64,000 nucleotides of DNA, taken from the NCBI RefSeq assembly GCF_910592395.1, contig NC_088314.1, forward strand, positions 3,100,001 to 3,164,000, in the 5' to 3' direction. This DNA comes from Lineus longissimus (taxonomy: Eukaryota; Nemertea; Pilidiophora; Heteronemertea; Lineidae). This document shows, in pieces, positions 11,001 to 22,204 of the stretch; the first letter of the stretch is position 1; each line of letters begins with the position of its first letter. The notes below the pieces were generated by a model, which searched no databases, was not told where the DNA came from, and saw only the letters and a program-made list of their open reading frames with translations. Position numbers and translations under genes: made by a program.

Positions 11001-13591
11001 TCTAATTTTCAGTATGTTGTGAAAACGGTACATATGGTGCTGATTGTTCACCCTGTCCTGGTGGGAAAGATAAACCATGCAATGCTCATGGTGACTGTGA
11101 TGTAAGTTGGCTTTGCAAACTCCTCCGTTATTCAGATCCAATCAATATCTGCATATGAGATGTGAATAGGGAATGACCATTTAGAGCAGATGACCTAATG
11201 TTTTAACCTGACCAGCAGTTTGTGCTCCAGAGTCCCAAAAAGATACAGATGGACACTTTCAAATAGCTTCATGTTGTCCTATATCCTCTTATCAAGACCA
11301 ATTGGAATTATTACTGAGGAAATTGACAACCATCATTCAATATCGAAGTGGTTAATACTATAGAAACCTATCTGATGCTTTTCAACTGATTAGCCTTGCT
11401 CGGGCTACCACCCAGAGTTAGCATACCACGGTATATAGATATCTTTCATTTCTTCTTGCAGGGTATTAGTACCAGAGGTGGCACAGGACGTTGTTTATGC
11501 CACGCTGAATATGCTGGTGACCAGTGCACGGAGTGTAGGGAAGGTTATTATGAAAAAGAGAAAAATGATACTTATTTAGAATGTGCAGGTACGTTATGGT
11601 TCTGACCAAATTTTCTTTCAGTATTCGTAGCTCATGAAATTTCAAGGGTGTGGACATCTAATCAATGCCCACAAAAGTGGATGCCGAGAAGTTCATTGAA
11701 TGTTCAAAGATTCAAAAGTTTTGATATTTTCTTACAGATTGCCACGTATCGTGTAAAAACTGCACAGCTGGTGGTCCAAGGGACTGTATAACATGTCGCG
11801 AAGGCTATAACCAGACAGAGGAAGGCTGTATAGACTTTGATGAATGTTCTGTGCAACCAACTCCCTGTAAAGACAATGAATACTGCTCAAATACAGTAGG
11901 ATCATTTTTGTGCATGGGTAAGTTTTTTGCACAACTTTCAGTTGGATAGACCACAGGGTAAGAGACTTTGGAGTTCGAAAGAATTGTAAAAACACATTTA
12001 GGCCTCCCTTTCAAAATAAGGTTAACCTTTAGAAAGAAGTGTTTTTTAATTTGTCCTTTCATAGTCCTCTCTCTCTTTCAGCTTGTAATGCAGCCTGTGA
12101 TAGATGCCTCGGTGATGGTGATGACAAGTGTGTCAAGTGTAAAGATGGGTACGAGATGAAGGAGGGAAGATGTGAAGGTACGTTTTGAGAGCTTGAGAAA
12201 TGGGAAGCCTGATTGAGGTTTCCCTCTGTGGCTAGAACATCACACTCACTGCCAATCTCTCTGTGGAATCAACTCAAAAGTCGTCAAAGTATTGTTCATT
12301 GGTGACTTCAGGCTCTGTCAATGTTGCACATTGTTTATCTGAAGTGAGACTAATCTTAATTCTTTGGTATGGGCCAACATCTGGACCACAGATTGTTATA
12401 GAATTGTTACCAAATCATCATCTTTTGCCTGACTTTGTATGATCCCTCATATTTCTTTTTGTAGACATTGATGAGTGTGAAGAGGATGCAACACTGTGCC
12501 AAGCTGATCAGCAGTACTGTGTCAATAAGCCAGGCAGTTATAACTGTGCCTGCAAGAAGGGCTACGAGTTAGTTGGGAGCCAATGTGTGCCAAAGTCAAG
12601 TAAGTCAAAAATTTTGCAATATTTAATCAAATCACTGGTGCTGGTGGTCTCAGAAGATGTTCTCATCTCACAGCATAAAGGAAGCGTGCAACAAGTTCGA
12701 ACTAGAAAGTGAAAGATGTTGAAAATGTACAAGCGTCATTGAACAGCTGACTATTGTGAGGTGTCCCCTGATCAGCTGGATCAAGGTTGTCCAGAAAGTA
12801 TTGGTCTGCCGTGTTTTGGGTTTATGTCCCTTTCAGGGAAGTGTTCGATTATGAAATTCTCTCATTAGATAAGATGGATGCATGGGAAGTTTGGTTTCCT
12901 TTCTGATGAAATTATAACAAAAATGCGGTGGCGGTATTATTGACACTGTTTTCAAATAAACCAACAAATATTTCATGTTCTTCCTCCAATTAAGCGTTCT
13001 GGTATGTCTTCCTGCAAGGAAGTGTGTAACTTGCCAACTTCCTCCAAATGTCAAGTCTTTTCCTGTACTGTAAATCAGCCTGTCCTTGAAGACGAAATAT
13101 TTTGTTATCCTCGAATATGCAATGAAATTTACTGGATTTTCTCAACTTCCAGGTGGAAAACTTCACACAGGAACACGATTTATTCTGTTCTCTCTTGTCC
13201 CTTTGAATTAGCTTGAAAGCCCAGGTTAGAAAAAGTTATCTAATGATATTACCATCATCAGTTTCAGGAACCCAAGACCTTGCAGTTACAGCACAGATTT
13301 TCTTTAACAAATCTATTCTTTATTCTCACTAAACGTCAACAATGGCCCTTCTCTCTATTTTTCCCTTCAGTGCTCGACAATAACGAGAAAAAGAAACAAA
13401 CCAAGAAAAAACAGAAGAAGTCTAAAGGCCTTTATGATGAAGCTCCCCCACACACCGACATCATCTATGGTGGTGTTCTAGTCCTCTTCTGTATAACAGG
13501 AAAACTATTAAAAGGCCATGTGCCAGGATCCATGTTGCTTTGTATAGCTATGGGGTTCATGTTCTTTAGAATGGGGTCCTACTATGGATAA
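8004..13591 (+). CDS. CRELD1: CRELD protein, membrane form (CRELD1-like)
   Basis: Ten exons: 8004-8135, 8320-8402, 9634-9694, 10684-10798, 11013-11101, 11462-11588, 11738-11917, 12082-12177, 12465-12599, 13371-13591. All have GT-AG borders and consistent phases, giving 412 residues. Order: signal peptide (1-24), CGTC motif (32-35), CRELD/WE domain with NFGGGNTRWEE, SETRFVDIQEKLCDDI and ESWWF, EGF-like and furin-type cysteine repeats, two calcium-binding EGF domains (DFDEC, DIDEC), a lysine-rich linker, and a hairpin of two hydrophobic segments ending MGSYYG. The family acts in the ER in folding and maturation of secreted and membrane proteins; C. elegans CRLD-1 promotes acetylcholine receptor assembly. 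The start was chosen for the context accATGg and the signal peptide, although the frame is open upstream to 7734. The family call is firm. Orthology to CRELD1 versus an unsplit CRELD ancestor is not settled. Confidence 0.93.
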
Positions 13592-16054
13592 TTGACTTCG
13601 GTGATAAGAGCTGAGAGATTGAATAGAAAACCAGACAAATGTGCAGTCGATTTTGATAATTCCTGCATATTCTATGATCCGAAACATTTCAAATTACTCA
13701 ACAGTTTAGCAATGCCAGTGGAATTAGGTCTGACTGAACTGGATCTGCTAGTACTTGGCACAGTCGGGTTTAGTCAGAAGCCTGAGGAAATCCAGAATCT
13801 GTGTGATAGACCACATATACTTTCTTTTCAATGTCTCGGCTGCTTTTAAATTGATGACTCGTTTATGCAATAACCCATCCTTTGAATAGTATTTCTTGTA
13901 CATGTTCAAAACAAGAGCAAAACTCAATCTAAAATCTCATTAGAAGAAAAAATTAATCAAACTTAGTTGACCATTTTTACAGGTGTCCTCTTCAAATTTT
14001 TTTATTAGTATGCATTCCTCTCTATCTCATATAATCATTGAAACTCATAAAAAAACGTTGTTGAAGTCATTCATCTGCTACTTATAATCAAAATGATATT
14101 GAGTAAGGAAACGATCTAACCATCCAAATTTCCATCAGCCAGTCTATGTGTGATGGTACCCCAGATATTGTCATGAGACTAGCTGATGAAAATTTGGATG
14201 GCTAGATTTATACCGCTATGGTTTAATGAATCTACTCTTATCATAAAACCCATTGCATTTCTATTGTTTTGTTATATTTTTTGTTAGATTGTCATAATAG
14301 TTTGAACATATATAAATGTAGCTTGCTCATTTGTTAACAAAGCAATAATGACTGTAGACTATAATCTTTGACAGTTGGAATATGAAACTGTTTGACCTCT
14401 TTGTATCTCGTGGTTTGTTTGTGGCATGGTGGAAAGAGATTTTTTGGCCCAATTCCGTCAGCCCGTTTTATGTGGTGTAAATTATAATAAATTTGAAAAC
14501 AAAGTCTCTGTAAAATTCTGGCCATTGAACTTCTTGTGTTTTGTGATGAACCAGGCTGTCGCTTCTGTAAATTGTACCCGGTAGCCCTCCCCTCCCTTGG
14601 GGTAGCAAACTAATATCTGCGCTGTTTGACTGTTATTTGTTTGCTGCTGATATGTTAATGGTAATACACTGTTTGCTAGATGCCTAACGTGTATGTCTCT
14701 CCTGGGCATTACTGTTTTAAAGTTGAAGACAAGTTTCATGTACCTTAGACTTACAGTCTTGGGGGTCAGCATTTCTATGCAAATATGCATGTCTACATTC
14801 CTTGGTTCTTTAATATGCTGAGTGGCTGAAATGTATAGTCAGTGAATTGAAACTAGAAAGTCCTTTGTGGTCATGAAGCTTGCCTTGAGATACCATTGTG
14901 AAACAATTGATACAGCTCTCATCCTGCTCAAAGCACGGGACAAATCTTGACAGCTATAACTGGCCTCACTTGACTCGCCAAAATAAGCAGCCGAGGTATG
15001 CCAACAGAAAGAGATTTTATACCATTTCGTAGAACTTGCCTCCACGACAATCTACATCCAATTTTTCTATTTATTGCCAGAGTGATCGATGTCGGGAGTG
15101 GTGTTTTTTAAATAAATTGATAAAACGATAACCATCTTTTTTAAGTTCTTCATGTTAGTGTGGCTGTGTGACATCAACCCCCCCCCCCAGTTCATTTTCA
15201 GCCTCATGCAATAAATAAATGAGACATATCTAATATAACATTCAAGCCGACTGTACTTCCTAAATCCATGAAATTTCCTTATACTGTTGACTGTGTTGGT
15301 TCTCAATTTTACTCCCAATGTGTTGTTTTGGCAGCTACTCATTGTTTTCGGGAACACCCTGTTTCTACTTCTTCCTCCTTATACCCCTCAACTTCTCTAA
15401 CTATCAAACCTCTGAAAGTCAGTAGGATGCCTTGCATGTGCCTTATGTTTTTGTGCTTGTGCCCGGAATGGTCAATAATGGAAACTGGACTATTATAACT
15501 TGTGACAGTCCAGCTGCAAGTGTCCAAGGGAGGAGCAGACTGTGTCCATCTCTGGATGAAGTTAGCACTGTTCTTAAACCCAACTTTGTCTGCCTTCTGA
15601 TTATTTGTGTGACAATTCATGTGTGTTTAAAGTAGACTTTTTTCAAAAGTGGTGGAAATTGTGATGATGAGACACAGACTTTGTCTTTGACTAAATTTCG
15701 ACCACTTTCCTACTGAGTACATGTAAGTGATTAACTCTTTCTGTTTCTTGTAGTGTGCTGCTTCTGTTGGCGTTGTATGTTTTCATTTGGTGTATTGCTG
15801 CACGTTTCTGTTGGTGCCACCTATGGCAAGGATCTTGTCTCAGTGACTTTAGAAAGTACAGTTCTGGAATGAGTTTGGTTTCAATTAGATATGCCTTGTT
15901 TATTTCAGAAAAAGATGGTGACACAGAAGAGGAGGAGGAGGCTGAAGAGGAAAAAGAAATGGAGGAACCCCCTGGTCCATCGGCAGAAGATATGAAAATC
16001 GAAGCTGAAAAGGAGAACATAGACTCTGATGACAAACTGAAAGATGAATTATGA
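8004..16054 (+). CDS. CRELD2: CRELD protein, soluble KDEL form (CRELD2-like), alternative splice product
   Basis: Uses the same first nine exons (8004 to 12599), which leave one base (phase 1), then joins the exon at 15909-16054 instead of 13371-13591. The join gives a full codon and an open frame, for 387 residues in total. The new tail is acidic (a run of E residues, then DSDDKLKDEL) and has no membrane segment. A C-terminal KDEL is the ER retrieval signal; vertebrate CRELD2 ends in a related R-E-D-L and also has an acidic tail. This product should be a soluble protein of the ER lumen. The splice is inferred from phase and motif and has not been seen in transcripts. Confidence 0.8.
8403..8578 (+). 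promoter_or_regulatory. Promoter-like motif cluster inside CRELD intron 2
   Basis: A perfect CRE (TGACGTCA, 8507-8514), an octamer (ATTTGCAT, 8537-8544) and a TATA box (TATAAATA, 8572-8579) lie in this order within 75 bp, with spacing that would place a start site near 8600. They directly precede the open frame at 8579-9250. Promoter function is inferred from the motifs only. Confidence 0.4.
8579..9250 (+). CDS. Unrecognised single-exon ORF nested in CRELD intron 2
   Basis: An open frame of 223 codons, one of the three longest uninterrupted frames in the window. With a start site near 8600, the likely first codon is 8756 (aaaATGg), giving 164 residues. The N-terminal half is acidic and rich in S, E, D and P (DFESPVDSGPVES, then EEMEQHIIQDLFDNHDD). 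The middle holds basic RRVVQTPRRE, then FFKHPNGTLQIRKGR. The last ~20 codons turn hydrophobic and AT-rich, as if reading past a splice donor or into non-coding DNA. An overlapping minus-strand frame (8647-9378) is taken as its shadow. No domain was recognised. It could be a nested gene, a retrocopy, or part of a DNA transposon. Confidence 0.35.
   Translation: MPVARGSCRAALSGVSTMGYIIGYKEASVLVNEVSNDSKRMLVYVTQSIAIVVSWREEKMENGENSSMDFESPVDSGPVESDAPDSNSTEEMEQHIIQDLFDNHDDSRYLPELLAMNMSEEEMGPFQPSDLSLLMANVGASRDAGLVSTPTALRCSRRVVQTPRRETNTGAVTAVADGATPLTFFKHPNGTLQIRKGRVIENVAKINNVIVNIVIFFKMRVCK
9695..10683. other. CRELD intron 3
   Basis: AT-rich intron of 989 bp with normal GT and AG ends. No repeat or gene was recognised in it. 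Confidence 0.8.
12600..13370. other. CRELD intron 9 (upstream of alternative last exon A)
   Basis: 771-bp intron. The donor AA|GTAAGT at its start is shared by both terminal exons. The acceptor for exon A is preceded by a pyrimidine tract. No other feature was seen. Confidence 0.8.
13371..13591 (+). CDS. CRELD alternative last exon A (two transmembrane segments)
   Basis: The acceptor is a TTTTTCCCTTCAG tract at 13358-13370, entered in phase 1. It encodes a basic linker (repeated K and Q), then IIYGGVLVLFCITGKLL and SMLLCIAMGFMFF as membrane segments separated by a short GHVPG turn, then stop TAA at 13589-13591. This matches the C-terminal layout of CRELD1. Confidence 0.9.
13592..15908. other. 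3' UTR of CRELD form A / intron region before exon B
   Basis: This follows the exon A stop and must be spliced out for form B. It contains a strong inverted repeat (14114-14207), an AATAAA at 14486-14491 that could serve form A, further AATAAA words near 15110, and a poly-C tract near 15180. Short open frames in it have no recognisable domain. Confidence 0.6.
14114..14207. repeat. Long hairpin between the alternative CRELD last exons
   Basis: Arms 14114-14145 and 14176-14207 are inverted copies matching at 29 of 32 positions, with a 30-base loop. In RNA this would form a stable stem in the form A 3' UTR, and in the intron for form B. It may be a small MITE remnant or an RNA structure affecting processing. 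Confidence 0.75.
15909..16054 (+). CDS. CRELD alternative last exon B (acidic tail with KDEL)
   Basis: The acceptor is TTTATTTCAG at 15899-15908, entered in phase 1, with stop TGA at 16052-16054. It encodes 48 residues, about half of them D or E, ending KDEL. It lies 2.3 kb beyond the stop of exon A, so use of it requires skipping exon A and reading past the upstream polyadenylation sites. Confidence 0.82.
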
Positions 16055-17229
16055 TGTGGATTTTTCATAGTTTTAATATGTGCTAAATTTTCTGCAATGC
16101 AGTTGCATCAATTTCGTTCATTTCCAATGTTTACTAAGTCACTGCATCCAGAGTACAGGAAGACCTTGGGACGTCTGTTTTGGTTACTAAAAGTTGAAAG
16201 ATGAATCCATTGGAAGGGTTTCCGAAGCTGAGGCCAATCATGACAAAAAGGTTTGGTTTGTTTTAAGTTGGTCCTTGAAATTTAATTTGTTGTTTGTCAG
16301 AATAGGTACAGGGTTTTTCCAGTATTATGTCTTTTCTAACTTTTTGAGTGCTAATTCATGCATCCACCATGATTTTCATAACTCGTCATCGAAATCATTA
16401 ATGATAAGAACCAAAAGGCACTGAAGGCCAAGTTACAGTCAGAAATAAGTCTAGAAGCAATAGCAACTTTTCTATGATTAACATTTGTCGCCAATTACTT
16501 TATGAATGAACACTCATGTTAACACTTCCTACATGTTTTTGGAGAGTAATTGCAAACATTCTCGGTACATATAGGACAACTTTCACTTTCTGCTCAAGTT
16601 ATTTCATGAGTTTCTAGATGGCAACACCTTCGAATATAAGGCGAATCAATGAAAGTGATGTACATGTACATGTAGATCCATCTATTTGTGTGTCATAGTT
16701 CACATAACAGATGAAGATATACTTAACTGTGGGTTAACAGGACAATATTGTAGCAGGACTAGAACAACTCTGTAATTTAGGTGATGGTTGATATCATAAG
16801 CACATTTGGTGTGCACCTTCCATTATGAATCTTTCCTGTCCAACGACTTTTGGTTGTTTGTCATCATATCAATTATTTTGGATGATAAATTATTTATTAT
16901 AAACTCTTTTGTTACTTTTGTTTCTTTCGTTTTCGTTTTCATTTGCCATTTTCATTTATCCTAACGTCTTAATTGATTGATTAAGACCCTGTCCCAACCT
17001 GGTCCGAACATTTTCCAACAGTTACTCATTACCCTCAATTGGACAATAATCACAACGAGGGAGTGGCATTCTTAGAGACCATCTAATTGGACATCGCCAC
17101 AACCTTGGATGGACATTCTCAAACATCACCGGGAAAGAGCACTACATGTAGTTGAACATGCACTTTTGTTCATTAGGGATTAGTCTGTTCGCATGTTTAA
17201 CTTCATTTCTGTAGCGGAGATGAAGTGGC
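16055..17229. other. CRELD form B 3' UTR and intergenic DNA
   Basis: AT-rich sequence after the KDEL exon. An RNA end cannot be placed with confidence. The frames seen are short and unsupported. Confidence 0.5.
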
Positions 17230-17259
17230 TTTTCCTTTCATCTTGTGTAATCCACACAG

Positions 17260-18370
17260 CTTTTCCTGGGCATGGGTGTCTGCTGGCCAGAATCATTGGC
17301 TTATATTCTGGTGCATGGGACAATCTGGTATCTGGCATTGGCATTCAGTTGTATGAGCAGTTGGTACCACTGGTTTTGCTGCAGGTGATCCCGGTAAATG
17401 TACTTCCAGTCATCCTGTAGCTGCCTCTTGTAGCATGGGATTGGGTTCTTTGAGGCTGAACACACCACATCTGTACAGGCATGGTGACTGGCTCGCCAAA
17501 AGGTGCAAGTTTTCTCCTACACTGTGTCTCAAGTACCAAACGGCCATAAAGACCTATAGGCTGGATTAGTCTGGATCAGACTCTAGCTCAAATGATTTGA
17601 CAATGTTGCACTGATGGTCCACCTTTCCAAAGATTTGACCAGGACATCCACAGCTTTTCCATTTGACATATGTGGTTGTGTGCCTGACCAAGATGGCTTT
17701 TCAGTCCTGGCCATTGGTGTCTGCTGGCCAGAATTGCTGTTGCATATCCTGGTCCAGGAGACATTCTTGGAGATGTTCACTGGTCAATTCTGGCATGGAT
17801 TGAGCAGTTAGTATATGTTTGGTACCAGTGGCATTGATACAGGTGATCTTGGTACTTCCAGTCATCCTGAAGCTGCCTCTTAGGCCGAAGTAACATAGAC
17901 CTCATTCGTTCATTTACCACGAGTCGCTTTCCGGGTTTTTCTTTCATTCCTCGGTGCATTCACCGAGGAATGAAAGCAAAAGGGGAAAATGAGTCCTGGG
18001 AAATGAACGAATGAGGTCTATGTAACTTCGGCCTTATGGCATAGGATGGCTGCCTTTGAGGCTTGAGGCCTTGGCGTCCTAACCTACCAGTTGTTGAACA
18101 AGACACCACATCAGAACAAAGTAGTCTGTGTACTGGCATTTCGGCTGGCTGGCCAGAAGGTGCATGTTTTCTCCTTCACTATGGTCTCCACTCCCAAACT
18201 GCCATCAACAATCTGTAGTCTGGATCAGTCTCTTGTTCAACTTACATTAGAGTTGTAAGTGGCTCTTGGCCGATTTTACAGTGTTCCATTGATGGTCAAT
18301 TCTTCCAAAAAATTCCACAACCTTTTCATTTGACAAATGTGGCTGTGTGCCTAACCAGGTATAAAAAATG
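17260..18370. repeat. Diverged tandem duplication between CRELD and Spindly
   Basis: Two imperfect copies share ordered blocks: GTGTCTGCTGGCCAGAAT at about 17276 and 17717; a CTTCCAGTCATCCTG/GCTGCCTCTT block at about 17404 and 17855; and TCCATTTGACATATGTGG with GTGTGCCTGACCA at about 17658, matched by a similar sequence at about 18328. The second copy is interrupted by the element at 17883-18033. No frame runs through both copies, so this looks non-coding. Confidence 0.65.
17883..18033. mobile_element. 151-bp MITE, PIF/Harbinger-like
   Basis: A near-complete palindrome: the outer arms match over more than 35 bp (GGCCGAAGT then ACATAGACCTCATTCG), and an inner arm pairs CTTTCATTCCTCGGTG with its complement. 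It is flanked by TTA at 17880-17882 and 18034-18036, the 3-bp TWA duplication typical of PIF/Harbinger. The first copy of the surrounding duplication has an uninterrupted GCTGCCTCTTGTAGCATGGG at the equivalent place, which is a paralogous empty site. Confidence 0.8.
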
Positions 18371-18606
18371 GCATTTGATATTATCCCTCAGCTGCATGGG
18401 TAAGGAGCCAAGAGAAATAACCTTAATGACCCCAAAGCTTGTCTTCGATCAATTCCCATACATGAACATGATATATGTACTCACAGAGGATATCCAATCT
18501 CCTCTTGAGTCTCAATCCAAAGTCTCCTAGTCATGGATTACATCGTGTATGGTACTTGAGTAAGATGAAAATATTGAAGACAAGGTTTCATTTTACTATA
18601 TGATCA

Positions 18607-18612
18607 TTTATT
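18607..18612 (-). terminator. Candidate polyadenylation signal of Spindly
   Basis: AATAAA on the minus strand, about 300 bp after the Spindly stop codon. It is the first good match in a plausible position. It is not proven. Confidence 0.4.
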
Positions 18613-18917
18613 TAATATCTACATAGTACAGTTCGCAGAATACACAAAATCATCGTTGGAGAAATTCAATATATAGTTACAGAAAGATATTCATGCATAC
18701 ACTCCAGTTTCATTCCCAAGTCGGTATAGTCTAAAAAAATATTTTTTCTTGGTACACTCATTGTCCATGTTTGAGTGAAGCATTTGTCAATGATAGTTTA
18801 CTTGTTTTACTACAGTCCTTGCCATTGTCTCAACATGCAGTACAGCTCTTCCCATTTTGAACAACTTATTCTCAGTCTTACAAAATTAAAGCACCACACG
18901 ATATCTCAGTCCTAAAC

Positions 18918-21900
18918 CTACTGCTGTTTGCACTGATCGTTCTCATTCACTTGACTTGACACATATTTCACATTATGATGCACTTTGCCCTTGACCTTTG
19001 TCTTAGGCACATCACCAATGGCCCCCTCCCTCTCCTCCCCAGGAACTTTCTGTTCATGCACTGACGCATCATTAAAGCTCATTTCCTTCACGTCCACATC
19101 ATCCGAAATGCTAACAGTTTTTCTGACAGTCAATTTTAACTTCGGTTTGTTTTCCTTTTCGTCGACTGTTTCTCTCTGTTGTTTCTTAATTTGCGGTCTG
19201 TCCACGAGTCCCTTGACTGGTCGGCGTTCTTCTGTGAATGTCACTGCTGATTCATCCGGCATTGGGATTTTCTCGTAATGCCTCCTTTCCATTTTCTTAC
19301 CAACTTTTACTGAATCTGAAACAAAGTAGAAATGGTTTGAAAACTGCCACAACTGGCACCAGTCATTGTAATGTTGTTGAATTGCCAAGAGGACAATCAG
19401 GAGTCCACTACTTCAAAAGACTGCTGGTACTACACTTACCAGGCTCATATTTTAGTTTCAGTTCCTCAATTTTGAGTTTGAGTTTCGTGGTGTCGATGGC
19501 TGCCTGATCCAACTGTGTCTGCACTTGATAGGCCTTTTTTTCAGCAATGGCCTTACTGTCCACCTCCAGAAGGAGTTGGAGTTCTTTCTTCTGCAGGGAT
19601 TCCTTTAGTCTGGTGATCTCCTCACTGAAAATCATAATGATACTCCCAAGTTAATTCCTCATTATCATTATGTCACAGAATGTGGAGAATATTTATGATG
19701 AATTGGCAGACCTCTCTCAGAGTCTTCTTCGGCTCTAATAATTACATTTCAAATCCTATGACTCCATCCATGACTCTATCTCTGGAAGAACTTTGATTTT
19801 CTTCATCTATCAAACTGGACATTGAGCCTACTATCCAGTCTTTCACCCAATCAAACAACAGCCATTTGTCCAAAGCCATAACTGACTAAAAAGCCTGTTA
19901 AAGCATCCTGATGTAGACTCTTAGATGTTTACCTTTTTACTGCAAGTAGGCCTTGCATGAATTCTGAGTATTCCCTGTTGTTCTTATCACTGTTGAACTT
20001 GGTCAATTCTTCACGGACTTTGGACTCGACTTTTTCAAGATCCAATTCAAGACGTCCAGATTTCGTCCTCAACATCTCATTCTCAGCCTTCACGTGAGCA
20101 ATGCGTTTCTCAAGACTTTCCACATAAGCCGAGTCGCCACGTCCTACATTGGCCTGAAGCAAACTTGGTATCCGCATCTGAAGACAGAACAGAAGATGCA
20201 CTTTGAGCTTAAGTCAAGAAAAATAACTCAGGTAGCAGGGAATGGATGCGAACAAAAGCCATTCTTGAGCTGCTTCTGTGGATATGATATTTATACACAA
20301 GACTGAGTGCAACTGATGTACAGGTTTGGGTGTCTCACTCAGTAAATACTCAACCTCAGAAAATGGATTGAGTTTAGAACCTATTATCATCTATCAATCA
20401 TACTACATGTACCTACCTTTAGTCGGTGGAGCTGCTGTTTCAGAATCTCATTGTTCTTATGCTCTGTCTCATATCGTGACCTCAATGACTTCAGTTCCCT
20501 CTCCGCTCCACAGCGCCGGTCATCGACTTCAGCAAACAAGGAGTTTCCTTTTTTGTTCAGATCAACGTTTTGAGAACGGGCAGCATCCAGCTGAGCCTGC
20601 AGGTCTAAGATTTCTACTTTGAATTTCTGAAACAGAAGTTGAAAATTGCTTTCCAGTTTTCTCTGTAAAATACATACTGTTATGGAGATTGTTCAGACCA
20701 AGTTGAATTATAGACTGGAGAGATACCATCCGGATAAAGAGTTCCTTCATGGACATCCCACTGCTCTTTCAAACCAGGGACATCTCAGCTTCAAGTCTGA
20801 ATGACAAGTAGGCACTTGAACTCCAAATTATTCACTTACCTCAATACTGTTTTGAAAAGAGCAGACTTGACACTCCTTCTCTTCAAGTTCTTCTCTGGAT
20901 GATTCAAATCTTGCCTGCAGATGACGCACCTGCATGTCGTATTGTTCCAACTTTGCCTGCGAATCCTTTAGATCATTTGTGACTTCACACTACAAAACAT
21001 GACAGAAGACCACATTAATTATCTCACTCTTTCTCATCCAATGTTCCACTATGCTGCAGACCCATATCTTTTTCTTTGGTTTCTATCATACTCGGGCCAA
21101 AAATACAACAAATATTTACACAAAGTGATTCTGACAGTTCACAAGAGAACTCCTTAACACAAAACCTGCCTGGATATACTAATCCTCAGTTACCTTTTCT
21201 TTCTGTAAATTAGCGACCTCAGACAATAGTTTTGCCATCTCCTCACTGCAGGTATCATTGAAGCGACTCTCCTGCAGCGAAAGCTGGGATCGTAGACTCT
21301 CAACTTCTTCACTCAGATCATTGATTTTTTCCAATGACTGCTTCTCTGACAACTGGGTCTTCTCTAACTCTTGCTGGAGATATCCATTCTGGAAATCAAA
21401 TGGAATCAAGAATAAATACTTCTTAGATTTCTTTTTTTGATAAAACTCTATGTTCTGATGTGTCAGCTTTACAGGTCCTTTATATTGGAATGGATAGCTA
21501 CATGTTTCTATCTATTTCTACCAATGGAAAATTACATACATCGCACATGTCTGGTCCCAAACTCACCTGTTTCTTTAGTTCTGCTAGTTTAACTTGTAGT
21601 TCTAGTTCCGCAGCAGTCTCTTGATTATTCCGGTGTTTCCTCAATTCTGCCTTCATCTTCTCAATATCATCAAGGTAATTTTGTTCCATGAAGTTCTTGC
21701 TTTCCAATTTCTTCTTGAGGGTGTAACATTCCTGGTTGATTTCCTGAAAGAAAACGTAAGCTAATAGAGCTGGCATACTTCTCTATACGTGCAACGTAAT
21801 GGGGTCGAATTTCAAAATATATATATAATGGCACCTAGGACAGTTGCATTAGGTGTCACTGTCCTCGGTACTCCTTGATGGAGCTGCCCAGATGTTTTTT

Positions 21901-22204
21901 TTGTGCAAAGTCAAGTGCTCAAAGTCTGGCTGATTAAAATGATACAATTATAACTTTTCTGATTAATTACCATGGATGAGCCATTTCTAAGGTCCTCCCA
22001 GCTATCATCTCCTACATACTTTCATTAACTTACATCTATTTTCAACTGATTATCCTTCTGTTGCTTCTCCATTTGTTCCTCCAGGTCTTGATTGGTTTCG
22101 AGCAAGCACTTTCCAATTTCTGCAGCTCTGGCTACATCTTTCTCCTTTTGGGCTAGTTCTTCCCTCAGGAACTCCATCTCTGCTTTGTAGGCCTCCACCG
22201 ACAT
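18918..22204 (-). CDS. SPDL1: Spindly, dynein adaptor at kinetochores
   Basis: Eight exons on the minus strand in transcript order: 22204-22034, 21743-21567, 21388-21194, 20989-20840, 20626-20417, 20177-19933, 19624-19440, 19315-18918. All borders are GT-AG and phases agree, giving 576 residues (human Spindly has about 605). Residues 27-35 (AAEIGKCLL) form the CC1 box that contacts dynein light intermediate chain. Long coiled coils fill most of the protein to about 440. Residues 259-269 (NSLFAEVDDRR) are the Spindly motif that binds dynactin's pointed end. KIEELKLKYEP precedes a disordered, charged tail. The last four residues, CKQQ, form a CaaX box like human CPQQ, whose farnesylation recruits Spindly to the RZZ complex. 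The start is the first ATG of the CC1-box exon. Identification rests on these motifs in order and is strong. Confidence 0.93.
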
